Positions 25,391 through 35,613 are shown, counted from the first letter of the stretch. The stretch: DNA of 64,000 nt from Sphingopyxis sp. DBS4 (GCF_024628865.1 NZ_CP102384.1:1127001-1191000); one strand, 5' to 3'. Numbers and translations: made by a program. Notes: generated by a model not told the origin, from the letters alone.

Positions 25391-27814
25391 ATGACCGCAA
25401 AATATCCGTCTGCCCGCCGGCGCCTGCCGGCCGCCTCCGTCTCGCTCACCCTGCTTCTCGCGCTCGCTGCAACCCCGGCACTTGCCGCCGAAACCGCTGC
25501 CGATGCCGAGGACGTCGACACCACCGCTGCGCAGGTCGAGGGCGGTAGCTATGGCGGCGACATTCTTGTCACCGCGCGCCGCCGCCAGGAAACTGCGCAG
25601 GATGTGCCGATCGCGATCTCGGTCGTCGCGGGCGAACAGATCGACAATACCGGCAGTTTCAACGTCGGCCGTCTGACCCAGCTCACCCCGACGCTGCAAT
25701 TTTACTCGTCGAACCCGCGCAACACCGCGGTCAACATCCGCGGCATCGGCGCTCCCTTCGGACTTACCAACGACGGGATCGAGCAGGGGGTCGGCATCTA
25801 TGTCGACGACGTCTATTATTCGCGCGTCGCCTCCTCGACCTTCGACTTCCTCGACGTCGCGCAGATCGAGGTGCTGCGCGGGCCGCAGGGAACGCTCTAT
25901 GGCAAGAACACCACCGCGGGCGCGATCAACATCACGACCAACCAGCCGACCTTCGATTTCGAGGGCAAGGCCGAGGTCAGCATCGGCAATCTGAACTTCA
26001 AGCAGGCGAAGGCCGCGATCTCCGGCCCGCTCACCGACCATCTTGCGGCGCGCGTTGCGATTTCGTCGACCAGCCGTCGCGGTACCATCTATAACGTCAC
26101 GACCGACCGCTGGGTTCAGAGCCAGGACAATATCGGCATTCGCGGTCAATTGCTGTGGCAGCCGAACGACGATCTTTCGATCACGCTTTCGGGCGACTGG
26201 AACAAGCAGGATGCGGTCTGCTGCGCGTCGGTGTTCGTGCGCACCGGCGAGACGCAGCGCCCGACGAACCGCCAATATGCCGCGCTCGCCGCGGCGCAGG
26301 GTTATGTCGTGCCGAGCACCAACCCCTATGACCGGCTGACCGACCTCGACGCCAATCTCAATGCGGGGAACGAGATCGGCGGCGTCGCGCTGCGCGTCAA
26401 ATGGGACGTCGGCCCCGGCACGCTGACCTCGGTTACCGCGTGGCGCTATTGGGACTGGCAGCCCGAGAACGACCGCGACTTCACCGGCCTGCCGATCGTC
26501 ACCAAGTCGCAGAACCCGTCGCAGCAGAACCAGTATACGCAGGAATTGCGCTATAATTACACTGGCGACCGCTTCGACTTCGTGCTCGGCGGCTTCTATT
26601 ATTACCAGCGCATCGACACGCAGGGGACCGAGCAGCATGGCCCGGCGTCGAGCCGCTGGACGCTCAATCCGACGAGCGCGCTGGCGAACGACCCGTCGGT
26701 GCTCGACGGTCTGACCGCGATCAACACCCAGTTCCTCAAGAACACCAGCGCCGCGCTGTTCGGGCAGGCGAGCTGGAAGATCAGCGACCAGTTCACGATT
26801 CAGCCCGGCGTCCGGCTGAACTATGACAAGAAGGAAGGCTTTTATCAGCGGCGTGTTTTTGCAGGCGACGGAACGCCGGTCGTCTTTGGGCCGACCGATG
26901 CGGTCACGCTCGCGCGGCTCGGCGTGTTCGCGCCGCAGGAATATGCGCCCGCGTTCAGCGACTGGAACTTCAGCTACGACCTGACCGCGACCTACAAGGC
27001 GACGCGCGATCTGCTTTTCTATGCGACCTATGCCAAGACCTTCAAATCGGGCGGCATCAACCAGAATGGCGTGCCGAACGATGCGGACAACAATCCGCTG
27101 CTCGGCGCTGCGACGGTGAAGCCGGAGTCGGTCAATCATTACGAGGCGGGGATCAAGGCCGAGTTTTGGGACCGCCGCGCCACCTTCAACCTCACCGCCT
27201 TCCGCAGCGATATCCGGAATTTCCAGGCCAATGTGAACAATGGCCAGTTCGGCGTGCTGCGCGGCTATCTTGCCAATGCGGGGAAGGTGCGGACGCAGGG
27301 CTTCGAGGGCGATTTCTCGATCCGCCCGAGCGAACGCTTCCGGGCCTATGTCAACGGCGCCTATACCGATGCCAAATATGTGAAATTCGTCGATGCGCCG
27401 TGCGCGCCCGAGCAGTCGGGCGGGACGAACAGCCCACCGAACTGCGACATTTCGGGCCAGCGGCTGCCGGGGGTTTCCAAATGGGCCTTTTCCTTCGGGG
27501 CTGAGGTCAACGCCGAATCGAAGCTCTTCGACCAGGATGGGCAATTCTATTTCGGTTACGACGGCAGCTACCGGTCCGACTGGTCGTCGAACCCGACGCC
27601 GTCGGCCTATACCTGGGTCAAGGGCTATTCGCTGTCGAACTTCCGCGCCGGGTTCCGGACCGAGAATGGCCTCGACCTCTTCGCCTGGGTCCGGAATGCG
27701 TTCGATCAGGACTATATCGACCAGCTCAGCGTCGGACCGGGCAATACCGGGCTGATCGTCGGCCTGCCGGGCGATCCCCGCACTTGGGGCGGGACGGTCA
27801 AGGTCAGTTTCTGA
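25391..27814 (+). CDS. TonB-dependent outer-membrane receptor
   Basis: 807 residues. A Sec signal peptide (cleavage near residue 33, 'ATPALA') is followed by a short acidic stretch and a TonB-box-like 'DILVTARRR' (57-65). The plug domain ('GIGAPFGLTNDGIEQGVGIYVDDVYYSR', in part) ends near 'LRGPQGTLYGKNTTAGAINI'. A 22-strand barrel then runs to the terminal Phe ('TVKVSF'). It belongs to the large sphingomonad group of TonB receptors. The ligand cannot be read from sequence. The start at 25391 is set by AGGAA and the signal peptide. It follows a DUF2292 gene and ends before a bidirectional terminator. Confidence 0.92.
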   Translation: MTAKYPSARRRLPAASVSLTLLLALAATPALAAETAADAEDVDTTAAQVEGGSYGGDILVTARRRQETAQDVPIAISVVAGEQIDNTGSFNVGRLTQLTPTLQFYSSNPRNTAVNIRGIGAPFGLTNDGIEQGVGIYVDDVYYSRVASSTFDFLDVAQIEVLRGPQGTLYGKNTTAGAINITTNQPTFDFEGKAEVSIGNLNFKQAKAAISGPLTDHLAARVAISSTSRRGTIYNVTTDRWVQSQDNIGIRGQLLWQPNDDLSITLSGDWNKQDAVCCASVFVRTGETQRPTNRQYAALAAAQGYVVPSTNPYDRLTDLDANLNAGNEIGGVALRVKWDVGPGTLTSVTAWRYWDWQPENDRDFTGLPIVTKSQNPSQQNQYTQELRYNYTGDRFDFVLGGFYYYQRIDTQGTEQHGPASSRWTLNPTSALANDPSVLDGLTAINTQFLKNTSAALFGQASWKISDQFTIQPGVRLNYDKKEGFYQRRVFAGDGTPVVFGPTDAVTLARLGVFAPQEYAPAFSDWNFSYDLTATYKATRDLLFYATYAKTFKSGGINQNGVPNDADNNPLLGAATVKPESVNHYEAGIKAEFWDRRATFNLTAFRSDIRNFQANVNNGQFGVLRGYLANAGKVRTQGFEGDFSIRPSERFRAYVNGAYTDAKYVKFVDAPCAPEQSGGTNSPPNCDISGQRLPGVSKWAFSFGAEVNAESKLFDQDGQFYFGYDGSYRSDWSSNPTPSAYTWVKGYSLSNFRAGFRTENGLDLFAWVRNAFDQDYIDQLSVGPGNTGLIVGLPGDPRTWGGTVKVSF

Positions 27815-27840
27815 GCGGGCTGTCCCACCGCAAAGGAAAA

Positions 27841-27875
27841 GGGCCGCTCCCGCGAGGGGGCGGCCCTTTTTCACG
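27841..27875. terminator. Bidirectional terminator between the TonB receptor and the small Gln-rich gene
   Basis: An 11-bp stem starting GGGCCGC (27841-27851 with 27856-27866) and a GCGA loop are flanked by T tracts on the right and A tracts on the left. It therefore serves both converging genes. Confidence 0.87.
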
Positions 27876-27884
27876 CAGGCTGGA

Positions 27885-28040
27885 TCAGCGCTGCTGCGGA
27901 TTCCTGTTCCGATCCTGATCGGAACGTTGGCCGCCCTGCTGGCGATCCTGACCACCCTGCTGTTGCTGCTGGCGACGCTGTTCCTCGTCGCGGTCCGCCT
28001 GCGGGTTCTTGTGGTTCTGCTGGTTGGGGTTGTTAGCCAC
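27885..28040 (-). CDS. Small Gln/Asn/Arg-rich hydrophilic protein
   Basis: A 51-residue reading frame from GTG at 28040 (AGGAG eight bases upstream) to TGA at 27885. Of the residues, about 16 are Gln, with many Asn, Arg, Asp and Gly and no hydrophobic core. It begins 'MANNPNQQNHKNPQADRDEE' and ends 'DQDRNRNPQQR'. It is probably intrinsically disordered. Small disordered proteins of this type are often induced by stress or stationary phase in sphingomonads, but that is inference. The strong ribosome site, isolated position and shared terminator support it as a real gene. It lies between the TonB receptor and katG. Confidence 0.7.
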   Translation of the reverse strand: MANNPNQQNHKNPQADRDEEQRRQQQQQGGQDRQQGGQRSDQDRNRNPQQR

Positions 28041-28400
28041 TTTCCATACTCCTGCTGCCGCGCCATGCCATCATGTCGCGACCCTTCAGCAACCCGCCGC
28101 GGCGGCCAATGTTGCGGGACTTCGCCGGGCCGTGGCCGGAGCGGGACGGACCCCTCCCATAGAGGCAACCGGCCCGCGTCTGATCGGTTCGTTCGATGAC
28201 TATGTCCGGCTTATTCGTTTAGGTCGATTGAGAGGTGCGGCGTAACCTGACCCGGCAAGAACGAAAGGATGACGCCATCGACTCGACGTCCGTACGCGCC
28301 GACCGTTTCCGGCAAGGCCGATGAAGCGGGCGTCTGCGTCACGCTCGCGTCATTCCGCCGCATCATGACCGCATAATATCCATAAGAGAGGAGAGACTGC
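28041..28400. other. Intergenic region upstream of katG and the small Gln-rich gene
   Basis: About 360 bases with no convincing gene. It must hold the two divergent promoters. GAGAGGAGAGA at 28386-28396 is the katG ribosome site, and a weak -10-like TAATAT lies at 28374-28379. No clear OxyR site could be recognised by eye. Confidence 0.6.
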
Positions 28401-30578
<2,178 letters not shown>

Positions 30579-30639
30579 TCTGCGGACCTGCCGGTCCCGC
30601 ATCATGCCGCGGGACCGGCGGCGGTTAGGATGACGGGTC

Positions 30640-30686
30640 GTGGGCCCGCCTCCGGGGATATGGGCCCGGGGGCGGGCCTTTCTTTT
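30640..30686 (+). terminator. Probable katG terminator
   Basis: A long GC stem (GGCCCGCCTCCGGG pairing with CCCGGGGGCGGGCC) lies at about 30642-30678 and is followed by TTTCTTTT. It is 60 bases after the katG stop. Confidence 0.65.
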
Positions 30687-30689
30687 GGG

Positions 30690-30748
30690 CTTAAAGCGAC
30701 AAAGGATACGGACGTGCGCGTCCATATTGTCTCCTTTGTCGCTTTAAG
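30690..30748. repeat. 59-bp near-perfect cruciform
   Basis: Arms 30690-30706 and 30732-30748 are perfect 17-bp reverse complements beginning CTTAAAGCGACAAAGGA. Inside, GGACG (30710-30714) pairs with CGTCC (30719-30723) around a TGCG loop. No protein is encoded. It could be a recombination target, a transcription stop or a repeat family seen once here. Confidence 0.75.
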
Positions 30749-31176
30749 ACGGGCGGGCAGGGGGAGGTGAGCGGGTCGTGTGCCGCGCGAAGGCGATGGC
30801 GGCGGCGTGTGCTCCATCCGTCAGTTTGGAGCATGGTGGGAGAATGTAGGAAAGGATTATCTGGGGGCGGCGGCATTGGGGTGGAGAGCGGACACTCCCC
30901 ACTTTCGTCATTCCCGCGAAAGCGGGAACCCAGTGTGGGGTTAGCCGACGCACGCTCTGGGTCCCCGCTTTCGCGGGGATGACAAAGTTAGGAGATGCCG
31001 GGCGTCCTCAATCGGTCGAAAACGGACGTTTCCAGATCTTCGTCATCCCGGACTCGATCCGGACTCCGAATCTTTCTGTCCGCCTCAATGTTGACACCGT
31101 AAATTTCAACTTGACCTGCCGCGGCCTCGCAGGCAATGTTTACGACGACAACATTGAGTCGCGAAAAGGACGAGCC
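30749..31176. other. Long intergenic region between katG and the YciB-type gene
   Basis: No gene is supported here. Besides the inverted repeat at 30906-30983, the last 100 bases are AT-richer and should contain the yciB-type promoter. A TTGACA occurs at about 31092-31097 without a clear -10 partner. Confidence 0.5.
30906..30983. repeat. Extragenic inverted repeat, 'CGTCATTCCCGCGAAAGCG' family
   Basis: The left arm from 30906 (CGTCATTCCCGCGAAAGCGG) and the right arm ending at 30983 (TCCCCGCTTTCGCGGGGATG) are reverse complements over about 27 bases, each with its own inner hairpin. It is related in design to the 14255 and 20210 copies but differs in sequence. Confidence 0.8.
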
Positions 31177-31758
31177 ATGCGCAACCTGCTCTATGCCGTC
31201 GGGCCGATGATCTTCGATTCGCTGGGCGTGATCGTCTTTGCCGTCCTGCTCGGCGTCGGGGTGGGGATCGTTCCCGCGACGATCGCGGGGATGGTGGTCG
31301 CGGTGGCGGTGGTCGGCCACGAGCTTGCGCGCGGGCGGCCGGTGGCGGCGCTCCAGTGGATCAGTCTTGCGATGGTGGTCTTCTCGGCCGCCGCGACGAT
31401 GCTGACCGGCGACCCGCGCTTCGTGATGGCGAAGCCCTCGGTCGTCTATCTGATCGTCGGCGCCGCGATGTTGCGCCGCGGCTGGCTCAACCGTTATATT
31501 CCGCCCGAGCAGGTCGAGTTGGTCGGCGATGTCATGGATCGCTTCGGCTATGTGTGGGCGGCAATGATGTTTTTCACCGCCGTCGCCAATCTGGTGATCG
31601 CGATCGGCTTCACCGCCTGGTGGCCGCTGTTCGTCGGCGTGTTTCCGCTCGCGTCGAAAGCCGCGCTGTTCGCGGTGCATTTCAGCGTCGTGCAATGGAT
31701 CGGGCAGGTCCGGCTGCGCCGCCGCGCGGGCGGGTTGCAGCCGGTCGCCGCCGAATAG
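31177..31758 (+). CDS. yciB: YciB/IspZ-type intracellular septation protein
   Basis: 193 residues with five or six membrane helices. The N-terminal 'LLYAVGPMIFDSLGVIVF' and the later 'VYLIVGAAMLRRGWLNRY' match the septation protein A family, inner-membrane proteins tied to cell-envelope synthesis and division. This copy is somewhat diverged. ATG 31177 has AAAGGA six bases upstream; in-frame upstream codons cross a repeat and are unlikely to be translated. It is convergent with lysC, with two bases between the stop codons. Confidence 0.78.
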   Translation: MRNLLYAVGPMIFDSLGVIVFAVLLGVGVGIVPATIAGMVVAVAVVGHELARGRPVAALQWISLAMVVFSAAATMLTGDPRFVMAKPSVVYLIVGAAMLRRGWLNRYIPPEQVELVGDVMDRFGYVWAAMMFFTAVANLVIAIGFTAWWPLFVGVFPLASKAALFAVHFSVVQWIGQVRLRRRAGGLQPVAAE

Positions 31759-31760
31759 GA

Positions 31761-33011
31761 TCAGTCGGCGGCGTCGAGACCATAGGCGGTGTGCAGCACG
31801 CGCACCGCGAGTTCGGTTTCATCCTCGTCGATCAGCACGCTGACCTTGATCTCGCTGGTCGAGATCGCCTGGATGTTGATGCCGCGGTCGGCCAGCGCGC
31901 GGAACATCGTGCTCGCGACCCCCGCGTGGCTCTTCATGCCGACGCCGACGACGCTGACCTTGGCGACCTTGTCGTCGGACAGGATGCGGTTGAAGCCGAT
32001 CTTCTCCTTCGACCCTTCGAGCAGGTCGATCGAGCGGATGAGGTCGGTGGCGGGAACGGTGAAGGTCACGTCGGTCTCGCCCTTGTCGCGGCCGACGTTC
32101 TGGATGATCATGTCGACATTGATCCCGGCCGCGGCGAGCGGGCCGAAGATGTTGGCGACGCCGCCCGGCTTGTCGGGGACGCGGGTGACGATGATCTTCG
32201 CCTCATTCTTGTCGTGGGCGATGCCGGTGATCAGCTGCCGTTCCATTTGAAGTTCCTCTATTTCCTCGTCGCTGACGATCATAGTGCCCTGCTTCGGCGC
32301 CTCGTCGCCCTCGACGAAGCTGGAGAGCACCTGAACGCGCACGCCCTCCTTCATCGCGAGGCCGACCGAGCGGGTCTGGAGCACCTTGGCGCCGACGCTC
32401 GCCAGTTCGAGCATTTCCTCATAGGTGACATAGTCGAGCTTCTGCGCGCGGGCGACGATGCGCGGGTCGGTCGTGTAGACGCCGTCGACGTCGGTATAGA
32501 TGTCGCAGCGGTCGGCCTTCACCGCCGCGGCGACCGCGACCGCGCTGGTGTCCGACCCGCCGCGGCCGAGCGTCGCGACGCGGCCGTCGTCCATCATGCC
32601 CTGAAAGCCGGGGATCACCGCGACCTCGCCCTTGCCCATCGCGGCGAGCAACGCGCCGGTGTCGATCCCCGCGATGCGCGCGCGCGCGTGCGCTTCCTCG
32701 GTGCGGATCGGGAGCTGCCAGCCGAGCCAGCTTCGCGCCGGGACGCCCATCGCCTGAAGCGTCAGCGCGAGCAGGCCCGAGGTGACCTGCTCGCCCGCGG
32801 CGACGACGACGTCATATTCGGCGGGGTCGTAGCGCGGGTTCGCCTCGCGGCAGAAACCCACGAGCCGGTCGGTCTCGCCGGCCATCGCCGAAACGACGAC
32901 GGCAACCTCGTTGCCTTGTCCCACTTCGCGCGCGACGAGTTTCGCGACGGTGCGAATCCGCTCGGTGCCCGCCATCGACGTGCCCCCGAATTTCATCACG
33001 ATCCGCGCCAT
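31761..33011 (-). CDS. lysC: Aspartate kinase
   Basis: 416 residues. The kinase domain (1-245) carries 'IVMKFGGTSMAG', 'VVVSAMAGETDRL' and 'LGRGGSDTSAVAVA'. Two ACT domains follow (about 265-410, 'VPDKPGGVANIFGPLAAAGIN' in part). It phosphorylates aspartate at the head of the lysine/DAP, threonine and methionine pathway and should be feedback-inhibited through the ACT domains. dapE of the same pathway is elsewhere in the window. It is divergent from ubiG, with about 240 bases between the starts. Confidence 0.96.
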   Translation of the reverse strand: MARIVMKFGGTSMAGTERIRTVAKLVAREVGQGNEVAVVVSAMAGETDRLVGFCREANPRYDPAEYDVVVAAGEQVTSGLLALTLQAMGVPARSWLGWQLPIRTEEAHARARIAGIDTGALLAAMGKGEVAVIPGFQGMMDDGRVATLGRGGSDTSAVAVAAAVKADRCDIYTDVDGVYTTDPRIVARAQKLDYVTYEEMLELASVGAKVLQTRSVGLAMKEGVRVQVLSSFVEGDEAPKQGTMIVSDEEIEELQMERQLITGIAHDKNEAKIIVTRVPDKPGGVANIFGPLAAAGINVDMIIQNVGRDKGETDVTFTVPATDLIRSIDLLEGSKEKIGFNRILSDDKVAKVSVVGVGMKSHAGVASTMFRALADRGINIQAISTSEIKVSVLIDEDETELAVRVLHTAYGLDAAD

Positions 33012-33252
33012 CTCGCCCCGCCTTTTCGAAAACTGGTTTCCGCCGCAACCACTTGGATTTCTGCGGCGTCCGGCTGTTAGGGAAGGGGGAGGGCGATGGC
33101 AAGGCGGGGATACCCCTTAGAGGAGTAAATTTTCTTGTGATGGGAAACGAAAATCCAAATTTTCGGGGCAATCGGTCGCAAGACATCTAAATTTATACTC
33201 CATGGAGGTGATTTTCTTGCGCCGGTGAAGGCGCGGTGCCACATCGCAAAGC

Positions 33253-34077
33253 ATGAGCGCCGCGACGATCAATCCGAATGAAGCCGCCCATTTCGGCGCG
33301 CTCGCCGCCGACTGGTGGGATCCGCACGGCTCGTCGGCGATGCTGCACCGGCTGAACCCGGTGCGGCTTGCCTATATTCGCGAACAGATCGACATGCATT
33401 GGCAGGTCGATGCGCGCGAGCGCCACCCGCTCGCCGGGCGCTGCGCGCTCGACGTCGGTTGCGGTGCCGGGCTGCTCGCCGAGCCGCTGGCGCGGATGGG
33501 CGCGAAGGTCACGGGGGTCGATGCGGCGCCCGAGAATATCGTCGCAGCGCAGGGTCATGCGGCGGGGCAGGGGCTGGCGATTACCTATGTCGCGGGCGAA
33601 CTGGCGACGCTGGATTCTCAAAATCCGTTCGCATCGAGCGAAGTCGAGATGCCCGTCGGCCGCGCACGGACGCGAGGTGTCTCGACTTCGCTCGACACGA
33701 ACGGAAGCCGGAAGAAGACGCAGTTCGACCTCGTCACCTCGATGGAGGTCGTCGAGCATGTGACCGATCCCGCTGCCTTCGTCGCCGAACTCGCGGCGCG
33801 GCTCGCGCCGGGCGGGCTGATGATCCTGTCGACCCCGAACCGCACCCTATGGTCGAAGCTGCTGCTCGTCGAGGCGGCCGAGCGCGTCGGCGCGGTGCCG
33901 CGCGGGACGCACGACTGGGACCAGTTCCTGAAGCCCGAGGAATTGGCGGGATTGCTGGAAGGCGCCGGGCTGGAGGTGATCGACCGCACCGGCCTGTCGC
34001 CGTCACCCGCGCGCGGTTTCAAGCTGGGGGGCAGCGAGGCACTCAACTATCTGATCGCGGCGCGGCACAATAAATAG
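33253..34077 (+). CDS. ubiG: Ubiquinone biosynthesis O-methyltransferase UbiG, with 26-codon repeat insertion
   Basis: 274 residues, SAM-dependent methyltransferase acting twice in ubiquinone synthesis. The SAM site is 'ALDVGCGAGLLAEPLARMG' (65-83) with 'GVDAAPENI' next, then 'SMEVVEHV' and 'LSTPNRTLWSKLLL'. Family members are near 248 residues. The extra length is residues 125-150, encoded exactly by the 78-bp inverted repeat 33625-33702, which keeps the frame and adds no stop codon. The inserted peptide contains 'SSEVEMPVGRARTRGVSTSL'. It falls between the SAM fold strands just before the 'FDLVTSMEVVEH' strand, where a surface loop is expected. Whether the enzyme remains active is unknown. 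The stop codon lies within a palindrome. Confidence 0.9.
   Translation: MSAATINPNEAAHFGALAADWWDPHGSSAMLHRLNPVRLAYIREQIDMHWQVDARERHPLAGRCALDVGCGAGLLAEPLARMGAKVTGVDAAPENIVAAQGHAAGQGLAITYVAGELATLDSQNPFASSEVEMPVGRARTRGVSTSLDTNGSRKKTQFDLVTSMEVVEHVTDPAAFVAELAARLAPGGLMILSTPNRTLWSKLLLVEAAERVGAVPRGTHDWDQFLKPEELAGLLEGAGLEVIDRTGLSPSPARGFKLGGSEALNYLIAARHNK
33625..33702. repeat. 78-bp inverted repeat inside ubiG, 'CGAGCGAAGTCGAGA' family
   Basis: Left arm starting at 33625 (CCGTTCGCATCGAGCGAAGT) and right arm ending at 33702 (TTCGCTCGACACGAACGG) are reverse complements with few mismatches. The length of 78 bases equals 26 codons. The 'TCGAGCGAAGTCGAGA' core is a familiar dispersed extragenic repeat in sphingomonads. 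Confidence 0.87.
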
Positions 34078-34093
34078 GGACAGTCCCTATTTA
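34071..34093. repeat. 23-bp perfect palindrome overlapping the ubiG stop
   Basis: TAAATAGGGAC and GTCCCTATTTA flank a single A. The ubiG stop TAG is at 34075-34077 inside it. It may end transcription or be the end of a mobile or repeat sequence. Confidence 0.7.
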
Positions 34094-34100
34094 ACGTGAC

Positions 34101-34190
34101 GTCGCCCCCGCAAAGGCGGGGGCCGCTGTCGGTTTATTCCGCTGTGGTGCTATCAGGCTGCCACCGACCCCCGCTTTCGCGGGGGTTGAC
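34101..34190. repeat. Extragenic inverted repeat, 'GCCCCCGCAAAGGCGGGGGC' family
   Basis: Two GC hairpins (34104-34124 and 34168-34185) are arranged as inverted arms, with matching outer GTC/GAC ends at 34101 and 34190. They lie in the convergent gap between ubiG and the GST gene. Confidence 0.75.
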
Positions 34191-34220
34191 GCTTCGGAAC
34201 GCTTCGCATTCCGTGGCGCG

Positions 34221-34892
34221 TCAAAAATCCACATCCTCATAATATTTCGGCGGCGTGATGATTTCCATCCGCTCGGCGAGAAGGGGGCGGAAGCTGGGGC
34301 GCGACTTGAGGCCCGAATACCAGCCCTTGGTCTGCTCGTGCCCGGTCCAGTCGATGCCGCCGAGATAGTCGGCGACCGAGATATGCGCTGCGGCCGCCAG
34401 ATCGGCGAGGCTCATCGTCGCGCCGGCGAGCCAGGTGCGGTGGTCGATCAGATAGTCGATATAGTCGAGATGCTGGTTCGCCGCCTTCATCGCCTCGCGC
34501 AGCGCGCCGCCGTCGGGCGGTTGGCGGTGGACGATGCGCTTCTGCATCCGCTCGAACAGCAAAGGCCCGGTGACCTCATAATAGAAATCCTGGTCGAACC
34601 AGGCGACGAGACGGCGGATCTCGGCCCGGCTGGCGGCGGTGCCGTTGATCATCGCCTTGCCCTCGACCGTCTCTTCGAAATATTCGGCGATCGCATTGCT
34701 GTCGATCAGCACCTGTCCGCGGTCCTGATCGACCATGACGGGAGTGCGCCCCGCAGGGTTCAGGTCGACGAATTCGTCGCGGCGCTCCCATGGCGATTCG
34801 CGCACCAATTCATAGCCGACTCCCTTCTCCCCCAGCAAAAGCCGGATCTTGCGCGAAAAGGGACAGAGCGGGAATTGATAGAGTTGCCACAT
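34221..34892 (-). CDS. Glutathione S-transferase family protein, FzlA-like
   Basis: 223 residues: thioredoxin-like N-terminal domain ('LYQFPLCPFSRKIRLLLGEKG', here one continuous start segment in part) and an all-helical C-terminal domain. The N-terminal Cys-Pro-Phe-Ser site and the conserved C-terminal tail 'PPKYYEDVDF' suggest the FzlA subgroup. In Caulobacter FzlA is an FtsZ-binding division protein that has lost GST activity. That assignment is inference; an ordinary GST is the alternative. ATG 34892 is the first codon of the domain. It is a single gene convergent with ubiG. Confidence 0.78.
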   Translation of the reverse strand: MWQLYQFPLCPFSRKIRLLLGEKGVGYELVRESPWERRDEFVDLNPAGRTPVMVDQDRGQVLIDSNAIAEYFEETVEGKAMINGTAASRAEIRRLVAWFDQDFYYEVTGPLLFERMQKRIVHRQPPDGGALREAMKAANQHLDYIDYLIDHRTWLAGATMSLADLAAAAHISVADYLGGIDWTGHEQTKGWYSGLKSRPSFRPLLAERMEIITPPKYYEDVDF

Positions 34893-34958
34893 GGGTCCGG
34901 CATAGCGGCAGGGAGGCGCCGGGCGCAACGGCTATGCGAATGACGGAAGGCAAGATGC

Positions 34959-35387
34959 TCAGCGCCGCGCGGCCGCGCGTTCGCGCTCCCATTGCGCCGC
35001 AAGATCGCGTGCCATATCCTTGAGAACGGGGGCATAAGCCGCGAGCGCCGAGGCGGCGTGGCCGGCCATGCGGGTGCCGGCGCGGACGTCGTCGCCCATG
35101 CGCTCGGCATAATGGGGATCGCGTCCGGCGATGTCGCCGACCGTGGCGTCGGGCGGGATATAGGCCGCGTCGGATTCGGGATCGACGCGCGCGACGGCTT
35201 CGGCGAGCGGGCCGACCTTCATCTGCATCAACGCGCCGACGAGCGCGGTGACGGTATCGGCCATGCGGTTCTGCATCGCGGGATCGTTGAGCGTCGCGAC
35301 GGCGCGTCCGGCCGCAGGGTCGGCAGCGGCGGCGGGCAGCGGTGCGAGAAGTGCCAGCAGGGGAAGGGCAGCGATGGTCAGGCGCAC
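34959..35387 (-). CDS. Small periplasmic protein, function unknown
   Basis: 142 residues with a clear signal peptide ('LTIAALPLLALLAPLPAAAA'). The mature part is helical, with 'DPAMQNRMADTVTALVGALMQ' and 'RDPHYAERMGDDVRAGTRM' segments in shortened form. I do not recognise a named domain. GTG at 35387 is chosen because AAAGGA lies seven bases upstream; upstream ATGs would add an unlikely basic extension. It lies 66 bases upstream of the GST gene on the same strand and may be transcribed with it. Confidence 0.75.
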   Translation of the reverse strand: MRLTIAALPLLALLAPLPAAAADPAAGRAVATLNDPAMQNRMADTVTALVGALMQMKVGPLAEAVARVDPESDAAYIPPDATVGDIAGRDPHYAERMGDDVRAGTRMAGHAASALAAYAPVLKDMARDLAAQWERERAAARR

Positions 35388-35613
35388 GGCTTCATCCTTT
35401 CGGGATGGGGAAAGCGAAGGGTGCCTATAAAGAGAAGACGCTTTCGCTGCGCTGAACGCCTGGGTGCGCTGCGACGACAGGAGGCGGAGGTACGACAAAT
35501 GTCTGACTTGCCACGGAATCACCGCCCTTGACCGCCGCCCGCGTTACCGATTTATGAGCTATTCGCTGCTAGGACGGGGGCAGCTTTCGCATCTGCGACC
35601 GGAATGAGATGAT

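Noticed and set aside
25304..28168. Very long open frame on the minus strand across the TonB receptor
   Set aside because: It is antisense to a well-recognised receptor, has no domain or ribosome site, and results from high-GC codon bias.
28041..28400. OxyR or EcfG-type promoter before katG or the Gln-rich gene
   Set aside because: Looked for OxyR half-sites and GGAAC-N16-17-CGTT; nothing convincing on either strand.
31356..33080. 574-codon plus-strand frame opposite lysC
   Set aside because: Antisense shadow; starts within the yciB-type gene and has no domain.
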